From Eubacterium sp. (GTDB lineage Bacteria; Bacillota; Clostridia; Lachnospirales; Lachnospiraceae), in contig JAILAR010000174.1 of assembly GCA_024681515.1 (NCBI GenBank), forward strand, positions 62,001 through 126,000: 64,000 nucleotides of DNA. The letters are read 5' to 3'. The translations under genes were made by a program, and so were the position numbers. The stretch's first letter is position 1. The number at the start of each line of letters is the position of its first letter. Positions 1 through 7,723 of this stretch are shown in pieces. The notes below the pieces were generated by a model that was not told the origin of the DNA, ran no database searches, and worked only from the letters and a program-made list of their open reading frames with translations.

Positions 1-16
1 CATCTATATCACTCAT
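1..16 (-). CDS. 5' end of an unidentified CDS (possibly rnr)
   Basis: Reading leftward on the minus strand, a GGAGAAGG-type Shine-Dalgarno (about 20-27) is followed by ATG at 14-16 and the codons for Met-Ser-Asp-Ile-Asp before the window ends. The gene lies downstream of secG on the same strand. In many Firmicutes secG is followed by rnr (RNase R), so that is the likeliest identity, but five codons cannot prove it. A secG terminator-like hairpin and a 9-bp stem (39-47 with 52-60, loop CCCC) lie between secG and this start. Confidence 0.45.
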
Positions 17-127
17 AGTCCTTCTCCAATCCCCAATTCCTGATTATCCCCATAATCAGGATAGTTTCATCACAGTTACTATTAGAATACCATAAATCAT
101 GTCATCTGGGAATAATTCTCATAATAT

Positions 128-164
128 AAATGGTGCTCCGAACAGAACGTCCGAAGCACCATTT
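128..164 (-). terminator. Terminator-like hairpin after secG
   Basis: The inverted repeat 128-140 with 152-164 forms a 13-bp stem with one G-U pair, followed on the minus strand by an A/T-rich tract. It lies 20 bp past the secG stop. It may be only partial, because the next gene is on the same strand. Confidence 0.7.
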
Positions 165-183
165 ACATGTTTATCATATGCTG

Positions 184-420
184 TTACGCAACCCATTTGG
201 AACTGAGCAGGATCGCCAGTACAAAGAAAAGAACGGCTAAAACAACAGTGATCTTCTTGATCATCGCATCCTTGGAATGTCCTTTATTCTTTGACCAGTA
301 GGTGTCAGCACTGCCGGTAAGTGTACCGGTCAGTCCGTTTTCTTTGCCTTCCTGCATCAGAACTACGATGCTGAGCAATATACAAACAACGATAAATGCT
401 ATGGTAAGTCCGGTTCTCAC
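184..420 (-). CDS. secG: Preprotein translocase subunit SecG
   Basis: 78 aa. SecG is the small auxiliary subunit of the SecYEG export channel in the cytoplasmic membrane. The sequence shows the family pattern: an N-terminal hydrophobic helix (residues about 4-22), a Gln-Glu-Gly loop, a Gly/Thr-rich segment with 'LTGTLTGSADTYWSKNKG', and a second helix (about 56-74). The length is normal. The start is GTG at 418-420, chosen because AAGGAGG (428-434) sits at correct spacing and the frame opens directly on the SecG pattern. A good sigma-A promoter lies at 458-486. The gene is followed by a hairpin and then another gene on the same strand. Confidence 0.93.
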   Translation of the reverse strand: MRTGLTIAFIVVCILLSIVVLMQEGKENGLTGTLTGSADTYWSKNKGHSKDAMIKKITVVLAVLFFVLAILLSSKWVA

Positions 421-457
421 GGGTAAACCTCCTTAAAGCTGAAAATCATACTTAGCA

Positions 458-486
458 AATATATCACATTCCTTTATATTTTGCAA
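458..486 (-). promoter_or_regulatory. Promoter of secG
   Basis: On the minus strand, -35 TTGCAA (481-486), a 17-bp spacer and -10 TATATT (458-463) with an upstream TG (extended -10). The start site would fall about 30 bp before the secG ribosome binding site. Confidence 0.75.
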
Positions 487-544
487 TCATTATTTTAAAT
501 TCTATCGTGTTCGTATATTACTATAATCCGAAATCATTATAATG

Positions 545-1540
545 TCAGAATATGGAAAGGTACCAGAGTCCATCGACCTTATATAATGTAAAGGTATCTC
601 CTTTTTCTTTCCAGTCATCATAGTGGGTCGAATCAGATCCGTACTGCCCCTTATATTCAAAATACACCCGTACGCGTTGCATTTCCTCGATATTGATCTC
701 CTTATTCAGATACCGCTTAAATTCATCTTCCAGATCCTCTATATCATCTTCATCGTATGTGCGGCGATCCTCCACCCTGAGATATCTGCACTCAAAATCA
801 GCACTGATCCTGGCAAAAAAATCTGATTTCAGAATTTCCTCTGCTGTCATTCCTTTGCTGTTTTCTGCGTACTCATCCAACGCCGCCCGGTATTTACCCG
901 GCACGATCATATCCGCTACCCTTTCGGGCTTTTTGTCATTCATAGCTTCCACAAACGCCTTTGCCAGCTCTTCCTTGCTTGAATAACCGCCATTCGAGGA
1001 ACCAAACACAAAGAAGATCAGGATCAGAGCGGTTGCAACTAACATACCTGCAATGGAACAGATGATGGCAATCTTCTTGCCTTTGCCGGAGCCCGGTGCT
1101 TTCGGCGCCGGACCGGGGGAGCCGTAATAAAGCTGTCCCTGTGGCTGACCATAATACTGCTGTGCATACCCCTGTGGCTGACCATAGATCGGCTGGTCCA
1201 GTGCCTGCGGCTGGCCGTAAGGTTTCTGACTATATTGCTGCTGATAGTATTGCTGCTGGATATATTGCTGTTGGTCATACGGTTGCTGACCATATGACTG
1301 CTGGCCATACGGCTGCTGACCGTATGGCTGCTGATACGGTTGCTGCTGATAGTATTGCTGCTGACCGTACGGCTGCTGGCCATATGGTTGCTGACTATAC
1401 GGCTGCTGGCCATATGGTTGCTGACCATATGGCTGCGACGGATCGTAGCCCTGCTGGCCGTATTGCTGCCGGCCAGAACCAGACTGATCATTCATCTGCT
1501 GCGGATTCAATCCACCACCATGCTCGTTATCCATATTCAT
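545..1540 (-). CDS. Membrane protein with Gln/Tyr/Pro/Gly-rich repeat tail
   Basis: 331 aa, function not recognised. Residues about 15-145 are a low-complexity tail built of Tyr-Gly-Gln-Gln-Pro type hexad/heptad repeats. A basic patch (GKGKK) and one transmembrane helix (about 155-180) follow. The C-terminal domain (about 190-331) begins with '[26 protein letters not shown]', a pattern seen in small NTF2-like/DUF4878-type domains (inference). The predicted topology is a cytoplasmic repeat tail and an external C-terminal domain. The start ATG at 1538-1540 has an AAAAGGGGATC binding site. The gene is divergent from murT with its own promoter. Similar Tyr/Gln/Pro tails in other proteins are intrinsically disordered, so a scaffold or condensate role is possible but unproven. 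Confidence 0.75.
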   Translation of the reverse strand: MNMDNEHGGGLNPQQMNDQSGSGRQQYGQQGYDPSQPYGQQPYGQQPYSQQPYGQQPYGQQQYYQQQPYQQPYGQQPYGQQSYGQQPYDQQQYIQQQYYQQQYSQKPYGQPQALDQPIYGQPQGYAQQYYGQPQGQLYYGSPGPAPKAPGSGKGKKIAIICSIAGMLVATALILIFFVFGSSNGGYSSKEELAKAFVEAMNDKKPERVADMIVPGKYRAALDEYAENSKGMTAEEILKSDFFARISADFECRYLRVEDRRTYDEDDIEDLEDEFKRYLNKEINIEEMQRVRVYFEYKGQYGSDSTHYDDWKEKGDTFTLYKVDGLWYLSIF

Positions 1541-1599
1541 GATCCCCTTTTATTCCTCATTTTGCGGAGTGGCGCGCTCTATTCTCCTCTACAAACACG

Positions 1600-1628
1600 A
1601 TTCTATCATTTCGGTATTTTATCGTCAA
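1600..1628 (-). promoter_or_regulatory. Promoter of the repeat-tail membrane protein
   Basis: Minus strand: -35 TTGACG (1623-1628), 17-bp spacer, extended -10 TGA-TAGAAT (-10 at 1600-1605). It is divergent from the murT promoter 35 bp away. Confidence 0.75.
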
Positions 1629-1662
1629 CGCGGAATCACTCGCGATACTCTTCCTGATACTA

Positions 1663-1691
1663 TTCACAGGAGTGAGCAATTATGGTAGAAT
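1663..1691 (+). promoter_or_regulatory. Promoter of the murT-gatD operon
   Basis: Plus strand: -35 TTCACA (1663-1668), 17-bp spacer, extended -10 TGG-TAGAAT (-10 at 1686-1691). The roughly 80-nt leader contains GGCCATGG twice. Confidence 0.65.
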
Positions 1692-1779
1692 AGGCCATGG
1701 AATTGCCCGGCATTGGCCATGGTAGTTTCCAAATAAATCATAAGCTTCGAAAAGCACAATATCAGAAAGGACTTGAATT

Positions 1780-3111
1780 ATGGTACGACTGATCGGTACC
1801 TTTCTCGGCAAGTCCATCCTGCTGGCCGAGAGGATCTTTCATAAGGATGGAAGCACATTTCCGGGGAAATTTGTGATCAAACTCTTCCCCTCCTATCTTT
1901 CCAAGCTGCAATATCCGAAGGACGTGATCATGGTGACGGGCAGCTCCGGTAAGGGCTCCACCACCTCCATCATCGCCAACCTTCTACGTGCGGACGGCAG
2001 AACCGTCTGCCACAATCTGGAAGGATCGAATATGATCCGTGGCATCGCCTCCACTATGCTGAAGCATGTGACCTGGGGAGGAAAGATCCCTGAGGATGCC
2101 ATCGTTCTGGAAGTCGACGAGCGTTATCTGAAGGTGGTGACCAAATACATCACCCCCAGCCTCATCGTGCTCTCCAACCTGACCCGGGATCAGCCGCCCA
2201 GACAGGGAAATTATGACCTTGTATATCGCGAGGTAGAAAAAGGGATCACGGAAAATGCCGAGCTGCTCTGCAACGGAGACGATCCGATCACAAAACAGGT
2301 ATCCCTAAGGCACCCGGCGCATTTCCATTCCTACGGCGTTGATCGGACGGACAAGGATTTTGATGAACTTCCGGAAGCGGTTGCCGACTGCGCTTACTGT
2401 CCCAAATGCGGAAAGCACCTGCATTTTTCCTGGAAACATTACGGAACCGTCGGTGATTTCTCCTGCCCGGGCTGCGGTTTCTCCCGCGGGACTCCGGACT
2501 ATACCGTAACCTCCGTAAATGAATCGGACAAAACTCTTACGCTGAACAATGAAATGACCATCCCAGTGGATGTCCCACTGCTCTTCCATATGTACAATCT
2601 GGCAGCGGCATACGGCGTTTCAAAGCTGATGGGGATTCCTGATGAAGTGGCCCAAAAAGTACTCAGCGCTGAAAAGGTTTCGGAGAAGATCTATGTTGAA
2701 ACCGAAAAATGCGGCAGACGGTTCGTTGCGATCAACTGCAAGGCGGAAAACAATGCAACCTACAATCTGGCCCATTACCATACGCTGCGCCGCCCGGGAA
2801 AGAAGGTTCTGGTCATGGGACTCCGGGAGATCAGCCGCAGATACAACCATTTTGATCTGTCCTGGCTCTATGATCTGGACATGGAATCTCTGAACGTTCC
2901 AGAGGTACAGGAAGTGATCTGTGCCGGCCCCTACGCGGCAGACTTTGTGCTCCGATGCAAACTGGCCGGTTTTCCTGCGGAAAAGATCCACCGGATGGAG
3001 ACCCTGTCCGGACTGGCAAAGGAACTCAGGCGTACGGACGGCGACGTATACGGAATCCTGAATTTTGATTATATTCCACCATTTCTGGAGGAAGTGGAGG
3101 CATACAAATGA
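1780..3111 (+). CDS. murT: MurT-like Mur ligase family protein (divergent)
   Basis: 443 aa. MurT is the Mur-ligase-type ATP-dependent subunit of the MurT-GatD complex, which amidates the D-Glu of lipid II in the cytoplasm. Visible here are a P-loop variant GSSGKGSTT (54-62), the 'NLTRDQPPRQG' motif (133-143), a four-Cys zinc ribbon (C207/C210, C229/C232) inserted in the central domain as in MurT, and a DUF1727-type C-terminal domain ending 'DLSWLYDLD'. The length is normal. The start is supported by AAAGGAC upstream. It overlaps gatD by 4 bp (ATGA), so translation is coupled. Several motifs differ from classical MurT: the P-loop, and the usual 'KNPAGxNE' region reads 'CKAENNATYN'. With the partner's missing catalytic residues this suggests a paralogue with a changed role. 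Confidence 0.85.
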   Translation: MVRLIGTFLGKSILLAERIFHKDGSTFPGKFVIKLFPSYLSKLQYPKDVIMVTGSSGKGSTTSIIANLLRADGRTVCHNLEGSNMIRGIASTMLKHVTWGGKIPEDAIVLEVDERYLKVVTKYITPSLIVLSNLTRDQPPRQGNYDLVYREVEKGITENAELLCNGDDPITKQVSLRHPAHFHSYGVDRTDKDFDELPEAVADCAYCPKCGKHLHFSWKHYGTVGDFSCPGCGFSRGTPDYTVTSVNESDKTLTLNNEMTIPVDVPLLFHMYNLAAAYGVSKLMGIPDEVAQKVLSAEKVSEKIYVETEKCGRRFVAINCKAENNATYNLAHYHTLRRPGKKVLVMGLREISRRYNHFDLSWLYDLDMESLNVPEVQEVICAGPYAADFVLRCKLAGFPAEKIHRMETLSGLAKELRRTDGDVYGILNFDYIPPFLEEVEAYK

Positions 3112-3836
3112 GCAAAAAGAAAACAAAGAAAATCAAAACTCTCAAACTGCGGATCGGATTCTTCTATCATGACCTGCTGAACCTTTACGGTGACAGCGGA
3201 AATGTCCGTGCCCTCGCCTTCCACCTGCGGGAACAGGGAATCGAAGTGCAGATAGACCGGCTGGCACTGGAGGATCCGAAGGATATTGCCTCCTATGACT
3301 GGATCTATATGGGCAGCGGCGTCGAGCGCAGCCTGATCCTGGCACTGACCGATCTTCGGAAATACAAAGCAGAGTTCGAAAAAGCCATCGAGGGAGGCAC
3401 CTATATCCTCACTACGGGAAATTCCTTTGAACTCTTCGGAAAAGAGATCCGTATGCCGAATAAAACCTATCCCTGTCTTGGGTTGCTGGATTTTTCTACG
3501 GAATATAAGGCACGCACGGTCCATGATCTTCTGCTTCCCTACGGTGAGGAGCAGCTGGTAGGATTTGAAAACCATTCCGGAGTAACCGTGGAAAATAAAG
3601 AAACGCCGTTCCTCAGATCCGAAGACCGGCAGGAAGGCGTAACGAAAAATCATTTTACAGGCACCTATACCGTAGGACCGCTGCTGGTGCGAAACCCGTT
3701 CCTGTGCAGGGAGCTGGTGAAGAACCTGATCCTGACAAAGGATCCGAACTATCCGCTCACAGAGGGGGATTATACCGTTGAGGAAGAGGCCTACGCAAAT
3801 TCCCTGAATTGGATGACGGAAACAAAGCTTTCATAA
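3108..3836 (+). CDS. gatD: GatD-like glutamine amidotransferase, catalytic residues missing
   Basis: 242 aa. GatD is the class-I glutaminase (CobB/CobQ type) that supplies ammonia to MurT. Family marks are 'HDLLNLYGDSGNV' (21-33), 'YMGSGVER' (67-74), 'LGLLDF' (124-129), 'GFENHSG' (152-158) and 'GTYTVGPLLVRNP' (185-197). Aligned from memory with S. aureus GatD, the nucleophile elbow 'LTICGGYQFLG' reads 'LTTGNSFELFG' (101-111), putting Gly104 where the catalytic Cys belongs. 'GTYLHGP' reads 'GTYTVGP', putting Val189 where the catalytic His belongs. No other Cys could substitute nearby. The fold and partner contacts seem kept while glutaminase activity is probably lost (inference). The operon with murT overlaps by 4 bp, and a bidirectional terminator follows. 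Confidence 0.85.
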   Translation: MSKKKTKKIKTLKLRIGFFYHDLLNLYGDSGNVRALAFHLREQGIEVQIDRLALEDPKDIASYDWIYMGSGVERSLILALTDLRKYKAEFEKAIEGGTYILTTGNSFELFGKEIRMPNKTYPCLGLLDFSTEYKARTVHDLLLPYGEEQLVGFENHSGVTVENKETPFLRSEDRQEGVTKNHFTGTYTVGPLLVRNPFLCRELVKNLILTKDPNYPLTEGDYTVEEEAYANSLNWMTETKLS

Positions 3837-3876
3837 TCATAAGAATCTAAACCATTATTTAATAATCAAAAAAGCC

Positions 3877-3902
3877 GAGGAGGGGAATCGGATCCCCTCC
3901 TC
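3877..3902. terminator. Bidirectional terminator between gatD and the GTPase-NYN gene
   Basis: Perfect 9-bp GC-rich stem GAGGAGGGG/CCCCTCCTC (3877-3885 with 3894-3902), 8-nt loop. On the minus strand it is followed by GGCTTTTTTG, an intrinsic terminator for the GTPase-NYN gene. The same hairpin can end murT-gatD transcripts. Confidence 0.85.
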
Positions 3903-3922
3903 ATTGATTATTGTACATTTTC

Positions 3923-6712
3923 TTATTGATCACTTAGATACGTCTCACGGAATTTTCGTTTTTTCTCGAGCACATCCGATCTGAGTTCCCTCGCGGACAG
4001 CAGTTTAGCGTCAGCACATCGTATGATCAGCTGCACCATCCCATCCGAGGTTGCCACGGTTATGTCAAAGTTTTTTTCCTGCTCTGCTGCAAAACGCATT
4101 ATATACTGGTCTGCCGTCTCCGCTTTGCCTGTGTAAACCACATGCAGATTCTGATAATCCTGTATCTCCGAATGATGCCTGGGAACCCGATACGCATCAA
4201 AAACAACGATGATCTCCTGACTGATCAGCGCACGATATTCAACCAACATATCCAGAAGGATCTGCCGTGCAGCGTCCAGATTCTGTCCAACGATCCCCCT
4301 TGTTTCCTCCCATGCATGAACGATGTTATAACCGTCGATCAGCAGGTATGGCGTACGTAGCTTTTTTTTCTGACGGCTTGCAAAGCCTGCGGCAGACCGC
4401 TCTGATGAGGACTGCCCACTGCCTCGGTGGTTTGCACTGTTCCAGCGATTTCTTCGTTCCTTCGCATGTTCCCCTGTCTGATTTGCATGGCTTGCCTGCT
4501 GAAGTATCTGATCGATTTCCTCGGTTCCGATGGCCTCCAACCACTCGGAAAGGGCAGGACTCTTCTTCCCTGCCTGATTCTTTCCCGCCGCATCGACTTC
4601 ATCGTTTTCATCTGTTTCCGGATAAAAGCTACGAAATCTTGGCTCCAGATGAGCACGCTCCGAGACCTCACACCAGGACACATAGTCTGCAGCTCCATGA
4701 TCCACAAAGACAGAGCCTGCCGGATTGGTCAGATCTGATTCCGGCTGATATCCGAATCTTTCCACCACCGTTTCCTGCTCCGGACTGAGGTCAAAACCAT
4801 CATAGATCATGCGAAATATGCCTTCCCCATGACTGTAAGTGCGAACCTCTGTCATATAATTACGTAGTTTTGATATGGCCCCCCTGCCTTCGATGATCGT
4901 CAGTGTCTCAGACTGCTTCGTAATGCTGCACTCCGACGCCAGCTGATTCATGTCATAGAGCGCCCGTCCGGCCGTATCACACGGAACCGTCAGTGTAAAA
5001 CGAACATATGGTTCCAGAAGGATCGTCTTTCCTTCTGCCTTCCCTTCCATCAGTCCCTGCCGGATCGCTCTCAGTGCTGCTTCACGGAAATCACCGCCTT
5101 CGGTATGCTTTGCATGTGCCCGTCCAGCCACCAACGTCAGTTTCAGGTCGGTAAGCGGTGCATTTATGAGAACACCTTTTAAAGCCTCCTGTTCCACCGC
5201 ATTCAGGATCGTCTGCTGCCAGTTTCGTCCCAGCTCATCCGTGGAAAGCCGGCTTTCCAGGAGGATTCCTGTGCCTCTCGGCATGGGTTCCATCAGAAAA
5301 TGAACCTCCGCATAATGCCGAAGCGGTTCAAAATGTCCCACACCATAGGCCGGACCGGAAAGTGTCTCACGATAAACCACGGTTCCTTCGTCAAAGCTCA
5401 CATTTATTCCAAAACGATCCCGGATCCGCTCTGTCAGGATCTCCTGCTGAACCTCTCCGTACAGCAAAACATCGATCTCTTCCTGTTCCTCCTGCCATTC
5501 AACGGAAAGGGTGTCCTCCTCTTCCTCCAGCATACGGAGTTTAGGCAGGAACTGCCTTGCATCTATAACTTCCGGAAGGAGCAGTCGAAATCGTAACATG
5601 GGACGGCTTTCTTCCGGTTTCACGGAAGGCGCGATCCCGATCCCACAGCCGGCAGCGGTCGCAGTAAGACCCGTGACCCCGACGATCTCACCCGGCTCTG
5701 CACACTGGATTGCCTGATAAAACCGGCCGTCATATAACCGGATCTGCGTTACTTTTTCATTATACTCTTTTTCAACAGCTCCGTTTTCAGCCGAGCTCAT
5801 TTCTGTGCCCTTTGCGATTTTCCCCAAATATCCGACAGCTTCCCTGACATTCAGCCGTCCGCTGAGTATCTTCAAAAAAGTAACCCGGTTTCCTGCTTCG
5901 TCATAGAGAACCTTGTAACAATACGCACCCAAAGGCTCCTCACCTGAGGTTTCTTTCTGAACGTCTTCAAAGTCTGATTTGTCATGAGACGTCGGATCCT
6001 CCTCTTTGTCAGCCCGCAGAAGGACCGTTAACACATTCAGGAGGCGGTCGATCCCCTGCCCCTGAAGAGCCGATCCATAGCAGCAGGGAAAGAGTTTTCC
6101 TCTTCGGAAAAGACGAAGCATATCTTCCTCCGTCAGGATTCCCGTATTCAGAAACCGTTCCAACAGTTTCTCGTCCAGAACCGCGATCTCCTCAACCGTG
6201 TCAGTAGTCGGTGACAGATATTTCCCCTCCGTATCAAACAGGGTTTCTGCGGATATGAAACCGTCGCCAAGCATGTTTCTCAGCATTTCAGACAGTTGCC
6301 CGGCAGAAGGCACGGGAAGATCCATCTTGTTAAAGAAAACCAAAGTGGGGATCGATCGGTCTTTCAGCAAGCGGAAGAGATATTGTGCATGGGCCGGGAT
6401 CCGCTCTCCTGCACCGATCACAAGAATCGCTGCATCAAGAACAGGCAGAACCCTTTCGGATTCTGCCATAAAGTCCACATGTCCCGGAGTATCCATCAGG
6501 ATCATGGAAAGATCCCCGACGTCGATCCGGCACATCTTTGATGAAATTGTGATTCCTCTTGCCCGTTCCTGTGCATCTGTATCCAGAAAAGCGGTTCCAT
6601 GATCTACACGTCCGGCCTCTGCCCTCTTACCGGCAGCCACCAAAAGCTGTTCGATCAAAGTTGTCTTTCCCGCATCCACATGCGCAAGGAGCCCGATCGT
6701 TGCTTTTTTCAT
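3923..6712 (-). CDS. TetM-like ribosomal GTPase fused to a YacP/Rae1-type NYN nuclease domain
   Basis: 929 aa. Residues 1 to about 690 are an EF-G-like translational GTPase of the TetM/TetO ribosomal-protection class: G1 'AHVDAGKTT' (10-18), G2 Thr55 in 'RGITI', G3 'DTPGHVDF' (74-81), G4 'NKMD' (128-131), then EF-G domains II-V. The domain IV loop, 'YSPVS' in Tet(M), here reads around 'GRAHAKHTEGGDFR' (530-543), so the tetracycline-dislodging tip is absent. After a polar linker (about 695-785), residues 788-929 form an NYN (PIN-like) domain of the YacP/Rae1 family with the acidic set D793, D839, D868, D890. Rae1 of Bacillus is a ribosome A-site-associated endoribonuclease. The fusion would put GTPase and nuclease at the same ribosomal site (inference). 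Upstream binding site CAGGAA. It probably shares a promoter with the gene at 6758-7486 (45-bp gap). Confidence 0.88.
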   Translation of the reverse strand: MKKATIGLLAHVDAGKTTLIEQLLVAAGKRAEAGRVDHGTAFLDTDAQERARGITISSKMCRIDVGDLSMILMDTPGHVDFMAESERVLPVLDAAILVIGAGERIPAHAQYLFRLLKDRSIPTLVFFNKMDLPVPSAGQLSEMLRNMLGDGFISAETLFDTEGKYLSPTTDTVEEIAVLDEKLLERFLNTGILTEEDMLRLFRRGKLFPCCYGSALQGQGIDRLLNVLTVLLRADKEEDPTSHDKSDFEDVQKETSGEEPLGAYCYKVLYDEAGNRVTFLKILSGRLNVREAVGYLGKIAKGTEMSSAENGAVEKEYNEKVTQIRLYDGRFYQAIQCAEPGEIVGVTGLTATAAGCGIGIAPSVKPEESRPMLRFRLLLPEVIDARQFLPKLRMLEEEEDTLSVEWQEEQEEIDVLLYGEVQQEILTERIRDRFGINVSFDEGTVVYRETLSGPAYGVGHFEPLRHYAEVHFLMEPMPRGTGILLESRLSTDELGRNWQQTILNAVEQEALKGVLINAPLTDLKLTLVAGRAHAKHTEGGDFREAALRAIRQGLMEGKAEGKTILLEPYVRFTLTVPCDTAGRALYDMNQLASECSITKQSETLTIIEGRGAISKLRNYMTEVRTYSHGEGIFRMIYDGFDLSPEQETVVERFGYQPESDLTNPAGSVFVDHGAADYVSWCEVSERAHLEPRFRSFYPETDENDEVDAAGKNQAGKKSPALSEWLEAIGTEEIDQILQQASHANQTGEHAKERRNRWNSANHRGSGQSSSERSAAGFASRQKKKLRTPYLLIDGYNIVHAWEETRGIVGQNLDAARQILLDMLVEYRALISQEIIVVFDAYRVPRHHSEIQDYQNLHVVYTGKAETADQYIMRFAAEQEKNFDITVATSDGMVQLIIRCADAKLLSARELRSDVLEKKRKFRETYLSDQ

Positions 6713-6757
6713 TGCATTACATTCCTGTTTTTTCTAAGCAGTTCGTAGTACTCTTTA

Positions 6758-7486
6758 CTATGGCTGCTGTTCACCGGAAGAATCATTAGATGAATCTTCA
6801 GACGGATCTCCAGATGAATCAGATGCATTTTCCGTATTATCTTCCGGTTTCTTTCCCGTATCTTCTGTATTATCTCCGGTTTCTTCGGACTTCTCGGATT
6901 TGTCTTCTGACTTTTCTTCTGATTTATCTTCAGACTTTTGCTCCGATTTCTGTTCGGACTTTTCCTCTGATTTTTGTTCAGACTTTTCTTCTGATTTTTG
7001 TTCGGATTTCTGCTCGGACTTTTCTTCTGATTTTTGTTCGGATTTATCTTCTGTCGGAGTCTCTGTCGGCGCTACAGTCGGAGCCTCTGTCGGGGCCGTC
7101 GTCGGTGCTGTGGTTGGCGCCACAGTCGGGGCCGTGGTCGGTGCTGTAGTCGGTGCTGTGGTCGGTGCCACAGTCGGGGCCGTCGTCGGCGCCTCCGTCA
7201 CTCCTCCTGTATTATCTTCCGAAGAATTTCCTTTCCCACCAAATTCATAGATTGGAGTGTTTTCTTTCTGCTCTTCAGATGATATTTCCGTGGATACAGA
7301 GGCATTCGTTCCTCCGTTTCCTCCACCCTGACCGCCTTCATATTTCAGTTTACCGTCTATCGCTTCCGCATTTGCATCCTGAAACATCGGACGAACCACA
7401 ACGTACGTTCCAAAGCCGATCAGCGTTAGCAGGATCAGGCAGGCAAATGTCAGAAGGATATTCATTCTTTTTTCTTTTTTTGACAT
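6758..7486 (-). CDS. Single-pass membrane protein with Thr/Ala/Pro and Glu/Lys/Ser repeats
   Basis: 242 aa, not recognised. A short basic N-terminus is followed by a transmembrane helix (about 9-31), then a roughly 210-residue low-complexity outside segment: Gly/Asn-rich, then APT(T/V) repeats (about 98-145), then repeats of the 'KSEEKSEQ' type (about 148-205), then an acidic Asp/Ser/Glu tail. No catalytic domain is visible, so it resembles a wall-spanning stalk or spacer. The coding DNA itself is strongly repetitive (6890-7200) and therefore prone to length change. It is first gene of a likely operon with the GTPase-NYN fusion, behind a good promoter at 7564-7592. A functional tie to the fusion is not shown. 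Confidence 0.7.
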   Translation of the reverse strand: MSKKEKRMNILLTFACLILLTLIGFGTYVVVRPMFQDANAEAIDGKLKYEGGQGGGNGGTNASVSTEISSEEQKENTPIYEFGGKGNSSEDNTGGVTEAPTTAPTVAPTTAPTTAPTTAPTVAPTTAPTTAPTEAPTVAPTETPTEDKSEQKSEEKSEQKSEQKSEEKSEQKSEEKSEQKSEQKSEDKSEEKSEDKSEKSEETGDNTEDTGKKPEDNTENASDSSGDPSEDSSNDSSGEQQP

Positions 7487-7563
7487 ATGATCATCTCACT
7501 TATTGATAAAACCGGGACCCCCATACATTGTTAGCAGACGGTCCGTCCATTTCTCATGGGATT

Positions 7564-7592
7564 ATCTTACAACCCTTTCCGTAAATATGCAA
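7564..7592 (-). promoter_or_regulatory. Promoter for the repeat membrane protein / GTPase-NYN unit
   Basis: Minus strand: -35 TTGCAT (7587-7592), 17-bp spacer, -10 TAAGAT (7564-7569). The leader is about 70 nt. Confidence 0.75.
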
Positions 7593-7684
7593 GTGTTAAC
7601 ATAATTTCGAAATGGTCTAAATTTCAGAAATATGATCATCGCAGAAAACATAAACTATATTTTATTTTCCTGAGCATATGAAAA

Positions 7685-7707
7685 GGAGCGTCCGCCTGGA
7701 ACGCTCC
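7685..7707 (-). terminator. Terminator after mscL
   Basis: Stem GGAGCGT/ACGCTCC (7685-7691 with 7701-7707), 9-nt loop, followed on the minus strand by TTTTCAT. It lies just past the mscL stop. Confidence 0.75.
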
Positions 7708-7723
7708 CCTTTCTGTAACTGAA

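Noticed and set aside
3923..6712. Calling this gene a tetracycline-resistance determinant
   Set aside because: The GTPase is of the ribosomal-protection class, but the Tet(M) domain IV tip motif is absent and an NYN domain is added, so resistance is not supported.
6890..7200. CRISPR-like repetition
   Set aside because: The repeats are short, contiguous, in frame and encode Glu/Lys/Ser and Ala/Pro/Thr; there are no spacers of constant length and no cas genes.
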